The position numbers and the translations under genes are program-made. A model generated the notes under the pieces. The model was not told where the DNA came from, did not search any database, and saw nothing but the letters and a program-made list of their open reading frames with translations. From the NCBI GenBank assembly GCA_037042915.1, contig CM073193.1, forward strand, positions 7,936,001-8,000,000: 64,000 nucleotides of DNA, given 5' to 3'. Numbering within the stretch: position 1 is the stretch's first letter; each line of letters opens with the position of its first letter. This document shows, one piece after another, positions 22,775 through 34,341 of this stretch. Origin of the DNA: Auricularia sp. M13 (Eukaryota; Basidiomycota; Agaricomycetes; Auriculariales; Auriculariaceae).

Positions 22775-23449
22775 TAAGGCTGAAACTAAATTAAATATAA
22801 GTACACCTCACCGTACTTTATTTAGATTTAGTATGTAATTAGTATTAATTAATTATAACTAGTTATATCTGAATCAAATCAAGTGCCATTGATGACAAGT
22901 TATACTCGGTGTATGCAACTAATGACTACATCATACATGCTTCTATAACTATACCTACGGGTCATACAAGGTCCCTGATGTGTTGGAATGCCTGCAATGT
23001 GAGGGTGAAGCAAGAAACCTTTTTGGGTGAGAGTATTACCAAATTGGGAAAGATGATCCAAGATGAAGCATGACTGATGACTGGGATACCATACCTGCTC
23101 CTCAGGTATATGATTGGTTAACAGGACACCTTATGGCTTGATACTGTATGCATTACTACCTCAGAATACTGCAGAAATTGACTCTGGCAACGTGTAAGGT
23201 ACTTGGCAGTCTTGCATATTGACATCAACCTCAACTCCCATGGCAGGAAGGTCTCTATAAATGTGTATCAGGTCTAGAACACCTCTCTCTAGATGCATCT
23301 CAGTTGATCTGAGCCCTCATAAAGTTGACATGTAGATACAATTAGTTCTAACTAATTACTCAAAAATATGAAAGTCCGTACTTTAATTATATTTATATAG
23401 GCTGTTAATTAATTATACTTAGTAATTAATTAATTTAGTTGCAGCCTTA
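22775..23449. mobile_element. hAT-like miniature inverted-repeat element (MITE), 675 bp
   Basis: The element is bounded by inverted repeats TAAGGCTGAAACTAAATTAA (22775-22794) and its complement at 23430-23449, matching at 19 of 20 positions. Identical 8-bp direct repeats (GTCTCAAT) flank it. An 8-bp target duplication is the hallmark of the hAT superfamily; Mutator-like elements usually have 9 bp. The ends are strongly AT-rich (TTAATTAATTA runs), against a GC-rich genome. No transposase frame is present, so it is non-autonomous. It sits in a gene-poor gap, away from any gene. Confidence 0.85.
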
Positions 23450-23457
23450 GTCTCAAT
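23450..23457. repeat. Right 8-bp target-site duplication of MITE
   Basis: An exact copy of GTCTCAAT directly follows the right inverted repeat. Confidence 0.85.
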
Positions 23458-26400
23458 TCGGGGCTCGGAGGACCACCCACTTGAGCCAGCGATCGCCCTT
23501 CGCCGTCCTACGACGCCAGCCTGAGGCCTGATCGCTGATGTTTCTCGAACCCGGGCGCTTACAATACTGTAGACCGTGGACGTGGTCCACTGATTAAAAC
23601 ACGGAATGTTACTTGACGTTGTCTGTTGTGGCATGCTGATGTTGATATCGATGCTGCCAGTCTGAGCGAGGGGGAGCAACGCCAACGGTGTCCCGATCAA
23701 TGTTACAGTAAAGCATGGGATGGGGTACAGTACTGGGCTACTAGGTGATTGTTATGAGTATGCACTGGCAGCAGCAGTGATTACGGGAGCACTGATCAGA
23801 GAGGCGCTCCTCATCTCGGACCCAGTCGAACAGCGCTCACTGCACGAGGTTAAATCCTATTGCGAGAATCACACTGACGCACTCCGAGTCCGCATCGGGC
23901 GCACCGCCCTGTTGCACCTAGCAATTGGGAATCTTTCAGGAGGCCGGCGCTCTCATATACGCTGGCAGTAACTTGCGTCTCGCCGTCGCGCACTGGCCTG
24001 AGTCGGAGGGGAGTCCCGCGATTGTATATATTGGGCATGGGGATCGCGCCATTTAGTCATTGACTGGGTGTCCCCGCAGTTACTGTAAACAGCCTAACAC
24101 GAGAACCGGCTCCGCTGACGAGCCTTGTATTGTGATTGCGATTAATATTGTGCCATGTGCAGGGTCCGCATATATGAGCACTTACAGTATATGACAGTCG
24201 CTATGCTATGTACGAGGTGAGCGCTGAGCACTGGCAGGCGTACGATATCGACTCGTTCGGTTGACAGCTTGGAAATAATTGGCAGCCGATCGCTGCCTTG
24301 TAGATGTCGTCTCCTCACAACTGTTTGCCAGCACTGCGGGTGGATCTCCGAGTCTGCTAGCAGCTAGTACCAGTAACCACAGCCCAGTCCAGTCTCCAGA
24401 TGACATCTGCGAGCCTGGCAGTGGTGCCTATCTGCCAGCAGCTGAGTCCCGGGCTCCGAGGCCGATGCGGATGGGCGAGCGTGCATATATCATCATTCAT
24501 CCCTGGCCGGACTCTGATACGCCCAGGGTCCAGCTACTGTAATACCGTTTGCAGCTGCAAGGCACTGTACTGTCGTCGCACGCATTCGAATTCGCTGTCC
24601 TGTCCTGTCCTGTCCATCCCAAATCCCAAACCGCACGCGGCCTAACATCTGGCAGCGTACGCTAGGCCGTCTATCATTGGAGTCCGACTCCTGAGCGCGT
24701 CGACAGCAATATCAACTTTGAACGCTTCGTGCGATGGCAGTTGGACCTTGGTCATGGAAGTTGGAGTGGGCCGCAGCCACAACCCCAGCCTGAGCGCCAA
24801 TGGTGTCGAGGGTGGAGAGCATCCTGAGCTACCGCGCGAGACACGATTCAGATGCAATCTCGCCTGAGATAGCGAATAGCGTATACGCGGACTGCTTCCA
24901 CTGTCAGACAGTGTCCACGGCGAGAATGCCACGACGTCGCAGTTGCCAGGTCTGTCAGCTGCAGTGTTTGGCGCAGTAGGTAACCTACTGTAGTCGCCTC
25001 AGTGCTTGTGGGACTGCTCCCGAGGGCGAGGCTTCCATGTCACTGTCAGCGGCAGTTCTTTTCTCTGCTGCTGGAGCAGTTTCCCCGCTACGCTTAGCTG
25101 CTGCGGCGTGGACATGTAGGGAGATGGGTTGAACACGATCGCGACGAGTGGGCAGCGCGATCGAAATGGACCCTGAATTGAGGTGCTTTTGCCGTGTGAG
25201 ACGGGTTGCTACGCGTTGTACAGGATGCAAATCGCGCACATATAACTTGGCAGCAGTAAACTGACTTTGTGTTGCAAAAAGACCGGTAGGATGTTAGGTC
25301 CTCGTCGTTCGACTGCCGTGTATGGGTGGTGTGTCATGAAGTGCAAATCCGCCACGGCTTCATGCAGCCGAGGAATCGAGCGACGACGTCAGAGGAGTCT
25401 AGACCCTGGACGGGGCGAGCACTGATAATCAAAGCGCAAAGTCGTTTCTCCGGCAGGATACAGCAGAATTTCTGTCCCGCGAAGCTCGCCGAGGCACAAG
25501 AAGACAGAGGGTCGCAGGACATCGGAGCCGCCGGTGGAAGAGTCAAGAGGAGGCGGCACGTCGGCATTCGCGCAAGGCAATCGGTGCAAGACGCAGGGCG
25601 ATGAGTCAGCCGGGTTCCACAGAGCACGGCTGTTGCGACTCGCTGACGCGAACGGGCACGAGGCGGCTGCAGGCTCTGGGCGGGCGCGCGGGCGGGCGAA
25701 CAGGAAAGATGCGTGCGTCCCAGTCAAGCGAGCGTGCAAGCGAGGGCCGCCGATCTGATCGACGCCACTGCGTGCTCCCGTCGCGTATTTTGGCGCGCCC
25801 GCTGGGAGGGTGCGGGTGCGGGTGCGGGTGCGGGCCCGCCCGCGTCTGCGCCTTGCGACGCCGCCGCCACGCGCATCCGGGTGATGATCCAGGATCATTG
25901 ATACGAATCATGCGATGACGCTGCCGCGGCGGGAATGCCGAGCGTGGGAACGCGTCGGGCCGTGTTGGTGTGTTTGATGAGCGCTAAAATCCTACCATTC
26001 TATTCTGCCCACACTCAAACAGTGCCCCGCAAATCAGTTTGGCTTGCGCCCGCACACCCACTATTGTACCCGCCGCTGCAGGGAGAATATCCACGCATAT
26101 ACCTACCCCGACCGCCGTGAACAAATGAAACCAATTCTCGCCCAGCAAGCAGAGCTCCGGGACGGCAGGCCCGCTACGGGCATATCGCCGATACACGCTA
26201 AATCTAAATTGTTCCATCCGGTCCTCGCGTGACTCACCAGGGGAGCGGCGGCGCAGACGTCGGGATTGTGCGCGCTCGGGGATCACCTTGATACCTGATT
26301 TACGTGGCCCGCATGTGCTCGACTCGGACGCGCCACCAAAACCGTGACCTCCAAGGCACGCCCCCATTGTCTGTCCAACTCCCCACCGCCCCTCCAGCTT

Positions 26401-26804
26401 GGGCGTTTCGTGCTGCTAGACCGACGCGAGGACAGATGCAATTCCAGGCACCGCTTCTCGTAAGAGCACAAACAGCCGCCGGAAAATCCTGAGCGTGTTT
26501 GGAGAGGGGCACCACTCAAACGATTGATCCATGAGATGCAAGCAGCACGGGTCTCTTGATTGCATGCACGACAATATACGACTAGCGACAGAATACAGTA
26601 CATCGGCGGGCAGAAAGAAATATCACGTATCTACATGGTAGTGTACAGAGCAAATTCCATATGTTAGATGCGTCCAGGCCGTGTAACAGACAAATGCGGA
26701 GTGACAACGGGCGGAAATAGCAAGACAACGCAGCAACACGCATAAAACAACCCTCCGCGACTCGCGGTGATTTTCACGAGGGACGGCAACGGCGCGCGGG
26801 CGGT
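23458..26804. other. 3.3-kb gene-poor region
   Basis: Frames here are short, overlap on both strands and show no domain. Small simple repeats occur (CCTGT units near 24599-24618; GGGTGC units near 25808-25832). The right end holds the 3' UTR of the WOPR gene. Confidence 0.45.
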
Positions 26805-28168
26805 CTAGTGGAACATGCGCAGCATGGCCTCATCCTCTCGCCGCCGGAAGATGCTGTTCACAGCGCGTACGGGCGGTGTACCAAGGACAATGCGCTTCCC
26901 GTCAGTTTTGACGGGCCCATCGAGCGACAGAGCAAACTCAGGGGTGCGCGTCGTCAACACCGGAGGCGTTAATGGCACCTCGGGCGGTGGCGAGACAGGC
27001 GGGAAGGGCTCCCCGAACGGCCGCAGATGATAGGCCGTCCCGTCGGGGTTAAGGTCGGCGCCGGGAGGCGGGTACGGGAGAGAGGGATGCGGCCCTCGAG
27101 GTACGGGGAGAGGAGGCAGGGACGGGCGGTGCGAGTGGGTCGGGACGATCGACGTCAGCGCGGAAGGCCCCGAGCCTGAGGATATCGACATTCGACGACC
27201 AGAGGACGAGGACGTGCTGGGTGAGGGCGGCGGGTAGGGTAATGTGCGGTGGTGTTGGCGGTAGGAGCGGATGGGCGAGCCGGGAGCGCCGTATGCAGAG
27301 TCTGCTGCATAGAGCGAGGGAGAGCCCTCGTCCGACGAGGGAGACATGGAGGAGTGCTCCTGGACCTGACGCGTGGAGGTACGCGTCGACCGTGCTTTCT
27401 CGTACATCCCAGGCGGAGGGAGGGGAATCCCAACGAGCGCCTCGTGGACGCCAGGGAGATTGTCGCGGTGAAAGTAGGCCGCTGTTGACGTGCTCGTTGA
27501 GTATGATTACAATGGCTAGAACGGCGCTCTCACTCATGTGCCACTTGCGGTTGACGTGGGACGAGTTGCGCGGGTCTTTGACGATGACGGAGAGCGTCTG
27601 CTTGTGCCACCGCTCGCCCGGGGCCTGTGGAGGCATATCGTTTCTTCTACGGCGGCAGTCAGCAACCGGCAGTGAATGGAACGCGTGAGACTCACCTGTT
27701 GTTGGACCGGCGGTACTCGCGCTCCTTCTGGGTGTAGAAGAGAAACTCCTGCGAGACGGTGAGCGGGCGGTACGCGATGTGTGGCGAACGCGGGCTCACG
27801 TCGCGTACACGGCTTGGGCCCCATGCGAAGCAGTCGGTCTGGCGGACGAAAGGGTGAGTACTGGACACAGCTACGATGCGGGAGCGTGAGACGCACCCAG
27901 CGCTCGATGGAGAGACCGGCCTGCTCGACATGGTGCTGTGTCTTCTCCTCCCAGACGTACACGTCGCCCGGGCGAATGCGGGAGCGCTCCTCGCTGGAGA
28001 GTCTGCGCGTGACCATGGGCAGCTTGCAGAGATAGACTGCGTGGAAGATGAGGCGCGCGTCGTCGAGCGTTCTGCGGCGGGCGGTCAGCGGCTGCGCGCG
28101 ACGACGGCAGCGGCAGCGGCGACGCACTTGACGCGGACTCCGCGGCAGGTGGGTTCTTGCAGGGTCAT
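26805..28168 (-). CDS. Gti1/Pac2 (WOPR-domain) transcription factor
   Basis: This belongs to the fungal-specific WOPR family of DNA-binding regulators (Wor1, Ryp1, Sge1, Gti1, Pac2) that control morphology and development. The start is the ATG at 28168 (MTLQEPTCRGVRVK). Removing a short intron gives VKTLDDARLIFHAVYLCKLP, then the WOPRa block (RRLSSEERSRIRPGDVYVWEE, IERW). After two introns come CFAWGPSRVRDEFLFYTQKE and the WOPRb block (LSVIVKDPRNSSHVNRKWHM). The next intron restores KWHM-TAYFHRDNLPGVHEAL. The tail of roughly 200 residues is Pro/Ser-rich (PYPPPSPSTSSSSGRRMS, LPPLPVPRGPHPSLPYPPPG) and ends EDEAMLRMFH. The stop is at 26805-26807. Target genes cannot be read from sequence. Confidence 0.88.
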
Positions 28169-29919
28169 CGTTGTGTGCGGCGCGCGGGGGTCGCTGGGCG
28201 GGCGGGCGGGCGGGCGAGGGGGAGATTGGATGGGTCGATGGCTCCGGCGCAGTGAGGTTAAATAGTACCCTCGGCGGAGCACGGAATCTCCCTCTCGTCG
28301 CGGACTTTGCGGCCGGAGATTTGTGGGACCAAATTTACGCTTATCCCGGCTGATGGATTTCCTAACCGTCGCAAATCGGGAAAAATACTAAAAATCCCTC
28401 CGCCACAAAACTCCGACAGCGCCCGTCACGCCGTCACGCAGCGCTTCGACGCGTCCAGTCAGCGAGCGCAGAACCCTTCGACAGCGGCTTGGGTACGCGG
28501 CCCCCGTTCTTCCCATGCCTTCGCCGCGCTAGTACGTTTGGGATAATCTCGGGATCTTTCCACGCGCATGACGACTTGCTGCTAACTAATCGTCGTGGCC
28601 AGCCTTGCGCGCAGCATGCCACAGGAGCCAAGAGTCCCGCAATGCTCTGCTCATTTGCATGATTGTTGCGCCAGTCCACTCAGGCGCGCGACAACAGAAC
28701 CTGTCAATGTCAATCTGTCTGCTTCCGCCGGTCGGGATAGACTGAGGCAAATAGTCTCCTGCCGCATCCTATCACTGTCAGATCATGGATCATTGACAAT
28801 GACCTGGTCGTCTGGGAGTGCCCATATGCTGTTCCTCTGCAACTCCCTATCCCGGTCGTACATTCACCCACGGCCCGCTCATAGCGCTCCCAGTGCTTAT
28901 TTAGCCTTCACTCGCAACTGACGACCATGTGCGTCCTGGGTCTCGACCGATCACTGCACCGAGTCTGCAGTCTAAAGTCGACGTGAGATCACTGCGTGCA
29001 GGTCCTGGAGCTGATTAGAACTGGCACCTGTCGGGTCACGAAGCGGTCTGCGGCACGCGCATTCATCAACTGTCTCTGTTCTGTTACCTGGAGCCGCAAA
29101 CCCAAAACGCCACAGACCCGTTCTCCTGGCCCGCCGTTAAGCGCACGGGACCTTTCAACCTTTGCTATTGCTACGCGCGAAAAGTTATGTGCCAGATCTG
29201 GGAGGGTAATCTCGTACCTCGCGTGGCGATCTACTATGCATTGATTTCGGGACTGCCCGCGCCACAGGTGCGCCGTGTTGTCAGGGCGCACATCGTCAGA
29301 CCCCCGGCGATCCTGTTCGCACGCGCCTGGGAAAAGTGTAAAGGTAAATTGTGGCTGGCACGTCCTGTTGCCCCAGCATCGGACCGCATGCTGCGAAGCA
29401 GCCCGCCCCGCCAGAAGGGGCCGGCGCACATGCGCAATCGCAGCGCAGCTCACGACTTCCGCCGCATTTGGAGTGCGAAGAGCGCGTCCTTTGCCATTGC
29501 AGATACAATCTGGGCTTGCCGGACGGCGCGGCCACGTTTGCACTCGGACTTCTGCCACTGAGTCTGGCACCTGGACATCCGAATCAGATTCAGACCCGGA
29601 GAACACCAACTCGCGATGCCACTGAGCCGCCCGGAACAGGTTAGACTAATGCTGCGACTGCGAGATCTTGCAGCAGGACGTAAAGATGTCCGAGCAATGT
29701 GCGGGGCTTACATACTGCGCGCGCGGGTCAAGAGAGGCCCTCGGAGGAACTACGTCGTGCAATATGCAATGTTCTTCTTCCTCGCCTAACAATCAACATT
29801 CTCACTGTTCAAGGCACTGGGCGATCCGACGGTATGCTGCCAAGGGTCGGCGGCGCACCGCGGCGCACGTGCCCGAGTTCGTGCTCAAGCGAGACGCGCA
29901 TGTGCAGCGTGGGGAAGCG
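28169..29919. other. WOPR promoter region and MutY 3' side
   Basis: A long upstream region, about 1.7 kb, precedes the WOPR regulator, which fits a developmentally controlled gene. GGGC repeats lie at about 28193-28220. No gene is recognised. Confidence 0.45.
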
Positions 29920-31660
29920 CTACGACGCTGCTCCGCCGACCTGTTGAGCGAGACGCCACACTTTGAGGGTCCCAGTGCCTAAACTATCGTGAAGGGGGAA
30001 ATGAGCGTCAGTTGAGATGTAGCGTGCGAATCCAGGGATAATACACCCACTTGCCATCGGCCACGGCCGCTCGACGAACCCATTTGCATTGCCGCGAGCT
30101 GTTCGTTGCCGGAGGGAGAGCTTCCATGTCGCTCCCCGGTGTCGCAGGCGAGAGGTGGACCACATTCACCTTCCATGTCTTGCGGATGTGCGAGAAGATG
30201 TGCAGCACGTCCCCCACATGAGTCTCGCCGGAGATGCGGACTGCATCGTTGTCAGGGCTTGCATCCCCGGCTTTCCGCGCCCCGACGCGTGGGACGATGC
30301 ACTCGGCAATAACCTTCCTCGCTGTCGCGCCTTTCGAGTCGGCCGGGACGGTGGGAAACTCATATAGCCCGCCGAGTAAACCTGGCAGGGTTCAGGCGCT
30401 CGAATAGGAGTGAAGATAAAGCCTGGCCGACCTTTCTCCGGCCTGCGAGACAGTAGAATCCAATCGCCCCACGCTACCACATAGGCAATGTCCGTCTCCT
30501 CGCGTGCTTTCTTCTTGACCTTGGGCATCGGAAAGCGCGTGACGCCTCCGGAGGCCGGGAGCGGCTCGCAGAGGCCGCACGCTGTGTCCTCGATATCCGA
30601 GGAAGTCGGCGACGGGAGGTTATACGCGGCACACGACGCACGAATGGGGCATTCGGCACAACCTGCGGCACGGGGCTTGCAAATCGTTGCTCCAAGCTCT
30701 ATCAGTGCTTGGTTGACGTCTCCCGGCGAGGTCGAGCCCGTAACGAGGGCGAGTGCAGCCGCCCATAACAAGGACAACGTCGCCTTTGCCTGTGGCGGTG
30801 CGTAGAGCGCGAGCACTCTGGACAGGAGTCTGTGAACGTTGCCGTCTAGCTGTGGAAGGGTGAGTCCTCATTTCGCGAGGCTCTGGGGATGTTTGAGCTC
30901 ACGACGGGTGCGCAGACGCCGTAGGCGATGGAGGTTATGGCTCCCGCACTGTAGCGGCCTATCCCAGGGACGGATTTCTCGAGCACGACCGGATCGGAGG
31001 GGATGACGCCGTTGTAGTCTCGAACGACGACCTTGGCGCCCTCGAGGAGCCGTGCGGCGCGCGAGTAGTACCCCAGGCCCTTCCACAGCGCATTCACGTC
31101 CTCGATATCGGCCTCGGCCAATTTTTGCACCGTTGGAAAGCTGAGGAAGAGGCATCAGATTATGATCCCGGCGGAGCAGAAGGACGGGAGGTGTGGCGCA
31201 CCGTTCCATCCACCGCGTGTAGTACGGCACCACCGTCGCGACTTGCGTCTGCTGAAGCATGATTTCAGAGACCCAGACCTGGTTATCCCAAGGGGGAGAG
31301 GTCAGCGATCGAGACGGCCGCGACGAACTACTGGTAAACGTTCGTGCGGACCTCGTAAGCGCGTTGCGCGCGGTCTGCCGCCGACAGGGTGGCGTCCCAG
31401 GGTTTCCGCCACGGCATCGTGCGCGAGTCGTGCACCGTCGCGTACCACGCCAGCAGCGCTGTGCGCAGCTCGTCGCGTTGGCCGTCGGTGAGCGTATGCA
31501 GCGCCGACACGTGCGGGCGTGCCTCAGTCAGCTGCAAGTCCTCCTCGCTGTCGGACAGATGGCTGGCCGCTGCGCGACGCGTCTTCGCCTTCTTGGTCGC
31601 CTTTTCGGCGTCGGCGCCAGACGCAGCAGGCGCCTTACGCTTGGTGCCTGCGCGAGGCAT
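29920..31660 (-). CDS. Adenine DNA glycosylase MutY/MUTYH
   Basis: This base-excision repair enzyme removes adenine mispaired with 8-oxoguanine. The start is the ATG at 31660, with a Lys/Arg-rich, nuclear-signal-like N-terminus (MPRAGTKRKAP, KKAKTRR). After MPWRKPWD come the exons with VWVSEIMLQQTQVATVVPYYTRW and NALWKGLGYYSRAARL. The helix-hairpin-helix is VPGIGRYSAGAI, and LDGNVHRLLSRV and PGDVNQALIELGATICKP carry the catalytic Asp. The iron-sulfur cluster cysteines have C-x6-C-x2-C-x5-C spacing (CKPRAAGCAECPIRASC). The C-terminal Nudix-like 8-oxoG domain gives LLGGLYEFPTVPAD and DVLHIFSHIRKTW. A last intron (about 29998-30060) leads to NLGTGTLKVWRLAQQVGGAAS and the stop at 29920-29922. Without that intron the frame would end falsely at 30008. 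Confidence 0.92.
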
Positions 31661-33043
31661 TCCGGGACGAAGCTCGAAAGTCTCGGCAAATCCCCGCCGT
31701 TGTTCCGAATGGCGACACGACTCAGAGCACTACCTACGTCCGCGAGCTGTGCCTCACATAGCACCGAAGTGTGTGAGCTCTGCAGAAAATAGACTCTGAA
31801 TTTCATATCCGGCTCTTGTTCTCAGGTTGCATTATGCCTAATGGCGACTCAACTCGTCTCGCACCCCCTGCATCTTTGCATTGTGGAACCCCAGTCATTT
31901 CGGAAACAACACAGCGCGAGATGTGACTTAGATGGTCCCCTTCGCGATAAATAATGCGCCACAGCGTTTGCGCATGATCACGGTGCGCAGATCGTCGCCC
32001 TCGGTCAAAATGCGTGTGCACCTGTTAGTATTCTTGACATGTGACGCCGTTGGCGCTCCCACAGCAGACAACACACACACTGCGGGCGGCAAATAAAATA
32101 CCTGAAACCAGGAGAAAGACAGCTACTCGACTGAACAGTTGCCGGAGTGACGGAGGGGGTTTGCCCTTCTTGGGAGTTTCATCTTTGCCGAGGGAGCACC
32201 CAACGTCTACGTCCAACATGAGACCGGGACCATGATACTCCCCCGGAGGAACGGCTGTCAGCCTTGGTCGGGAAGCGATGAATTCAGACCGTGGGCGACG
32301 ACGCGGGCGATGGCCATTCGAGAGCCGTGGTTCGCTTCGCCATCCTCACGGTCCTCGTATAAGCTTACGGCAGACCCTGTTGCTGGGTCTGCAGGCCATT
32401 CTTGGACGCAGAACGGGGACTCGGAAAATTATCGCCCATTGGGTCCTCTCGAGCCCGACAGGTACGTGCCCGCGATAAGCTGGTCTTCCATGCAGAACTT
32501 CCGCCAGGTTATGACCATCCCGTCGCCGGGGGAGGGGTAGAACGGGCGGAGATCGACCCCGCGAAGGTCACCACGAGTAATTAGAGTCGCGAAGAGGGAG
32601 AAGATCCGGGCGCGTGCACTGAGCATCGACGATTGTGATGTCCACCGACGTTGTACGAGGATGTTGGAGTGGTTCGTGAGGCGAGAAGCCACGAGAAGGG
32701 AAGGAGAGTGCTGCGGTAAATGAAGCAGCTTTGAACTTAGCAGCTAGTGTTTGGGGCGCCGAAGAGATGCGGTGTGCACGCTGCACATGTCGACTTCGGT
32801 CAACGCAGTCCGGAGACAAGAACCGTGCTTCGCAAGAGTTGAAGAGCGTAGTCATTCTCCCTAGATTTTATTGTGCCAGGGATCTGGGACGCTGAGCGAT
32901 CTGACAGACTTTCAGCGGCGGTTGACACTGGGCCTGGCAGTGCGGGGGGCAGACAGGACGGATTCAATGAATACCGGCGTTAGCCGAAACGGCCACGACA
33001 TCAACTTTTGCTGTAAAACGACGCCTGGCCGCCGACGGAGACG
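31661..33043. other. Divergent intergenic between MutY and SURF4
   Basis: It contains the promoters of both flanking genes, which face away from each other. I find no coding sequence with conserved features. Confidence 0.5.
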
Positions 33044-34341
33044 ATGTCCGCGCAACGAATCAACATTGCCCGCCCCGCGCAGCCTGCGTACGCTCCCGAC
33101 CCGCATGGCTTTGGCAACGCCCGCCCCGCGCCGCCGTCGTACCGCGCCAGCGGCGGCAACCCCGACGACCCCATCCAGAAGCTGCGCGCCTTCGCCGCGA
33201 CCGTCGAGGACCAGGTCGAGACCATCTCGCATCCCCTGAAGCCCCATTTGCCAGCCATAGGCCGCTTCCTCATCGTCGTCACCTTCCTCGAGGACGCGCT
33301 CAGGATTATCACCCAGTGGGGCGACCAGATTTGGTACCTCCAAAAGTCAGCAACTGCTCTACCGGCCGCAGCGACTATCCTGGTGCTCACCCGCCGCTCG
33401 CAGACATCGTAGTTTCCCTTGGGGCATCTCGCATCTGTTCCTGTTGTTCAACATCGTGGTACGCTCGTGATTGCGGCCCCGTTGCGGTGCCCGACCCTCA
33501 TGGCGACCGCAGGTGATGTTGGCGGGCTCTGGGGCGGTCATCTCGAAGCGCTACACCGAATACGCAGTGGGCGGCCTGCTCTCGGTGGTCATCATCCAAG
33601 GCTTTGGTTACGGTCTCATTTTCGACCTTACCTTCTTTTTGCGCAACCTCAGCGTCATCGGCGGCCTCCTCATGGTCTTCAGCGACTCCATGATCCAGCG
33701 CAGAGCCCGCTTCGCCGGCCTTCCGACCCTGAGCGAGAATGACCGCAGGAAATAGTGCGCACTTTACCAGCCATTTACGCGTTACCCCACGACGCTGAAC
33801 CTCGCGCAGCTTCCAATTGGCCGGCCGCATTCTGCTCATCTTCCTCTTCATCGGTTTCATGCTGCAAGGAGAATGGAGTGTCTCGCGTGTTTTTGTATCC
33901 ATCGTCGGCCTGGCGGCGTGCGTCATGGTAGCAATTGGCTTCAAAGCCAAATGGTCGGCAGCTTTCCTCGTCATCCTACTCAGCGTCTTCAACGTCTTCG
34001 TCAACAACTGGTGGGCCGTCCACTCGGCCCATCCGCAACGCGACTTCCTTAAGTGCGTATATATATAATTCTGCTATACTCTACCGGCCACTGACGCCGC
34101 AACGTTTACGCAGGTATGACTTCTTCCAGACGCTGTGTGAGTCGCGAGCATTCTGGCGTCCGTCGGGTCCCGCTAAAATTGCCTGTTTTATATAGCGATC
34201 GTGGGAGGCCTGCTCCTTCTGGTCAACATGGGCCCAGGTGCGCGACTGTGCCCGAATGCTTTAGCTGCTTTTCGAAGTATTAACCGTCCCGTTTATCTGC
34301 TAGGCGGCTTATCCGTCGACGAGAAGAAGAAGATCTACTGA
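33044..34341 (+). CDS. erv29: SURF4/Erv29 ER-to-Golgi cargo receptor
   Basis: This is a multi-pass membrane receptor that packages soluble secretory cargo into COPII vesicles. The ATG at 33044 begins MSAQRINIARPAQ. The SURF4 core follows: DPIQKLRAFAATVEDQVE, then HLPAIGRFLIVVTFLEDALRI, QWGDQIWYLQK. After introns come [98 protein letters not shown]. The C-terminus is VDEKKKIY, which gives a perfect KKxx dilysine ER-retrieval signal (KKIY). The stop is TGA at 34339-34341. There are about six introns, some after very short exons near the 3' end. Confidence 0.95.

Noticed and set aside
23535-23570. A tRNA B-box-like GGGTTCGAG on the minus strand
   Set aside because: No paired T stem, acceptor stem or A box at the right distance.
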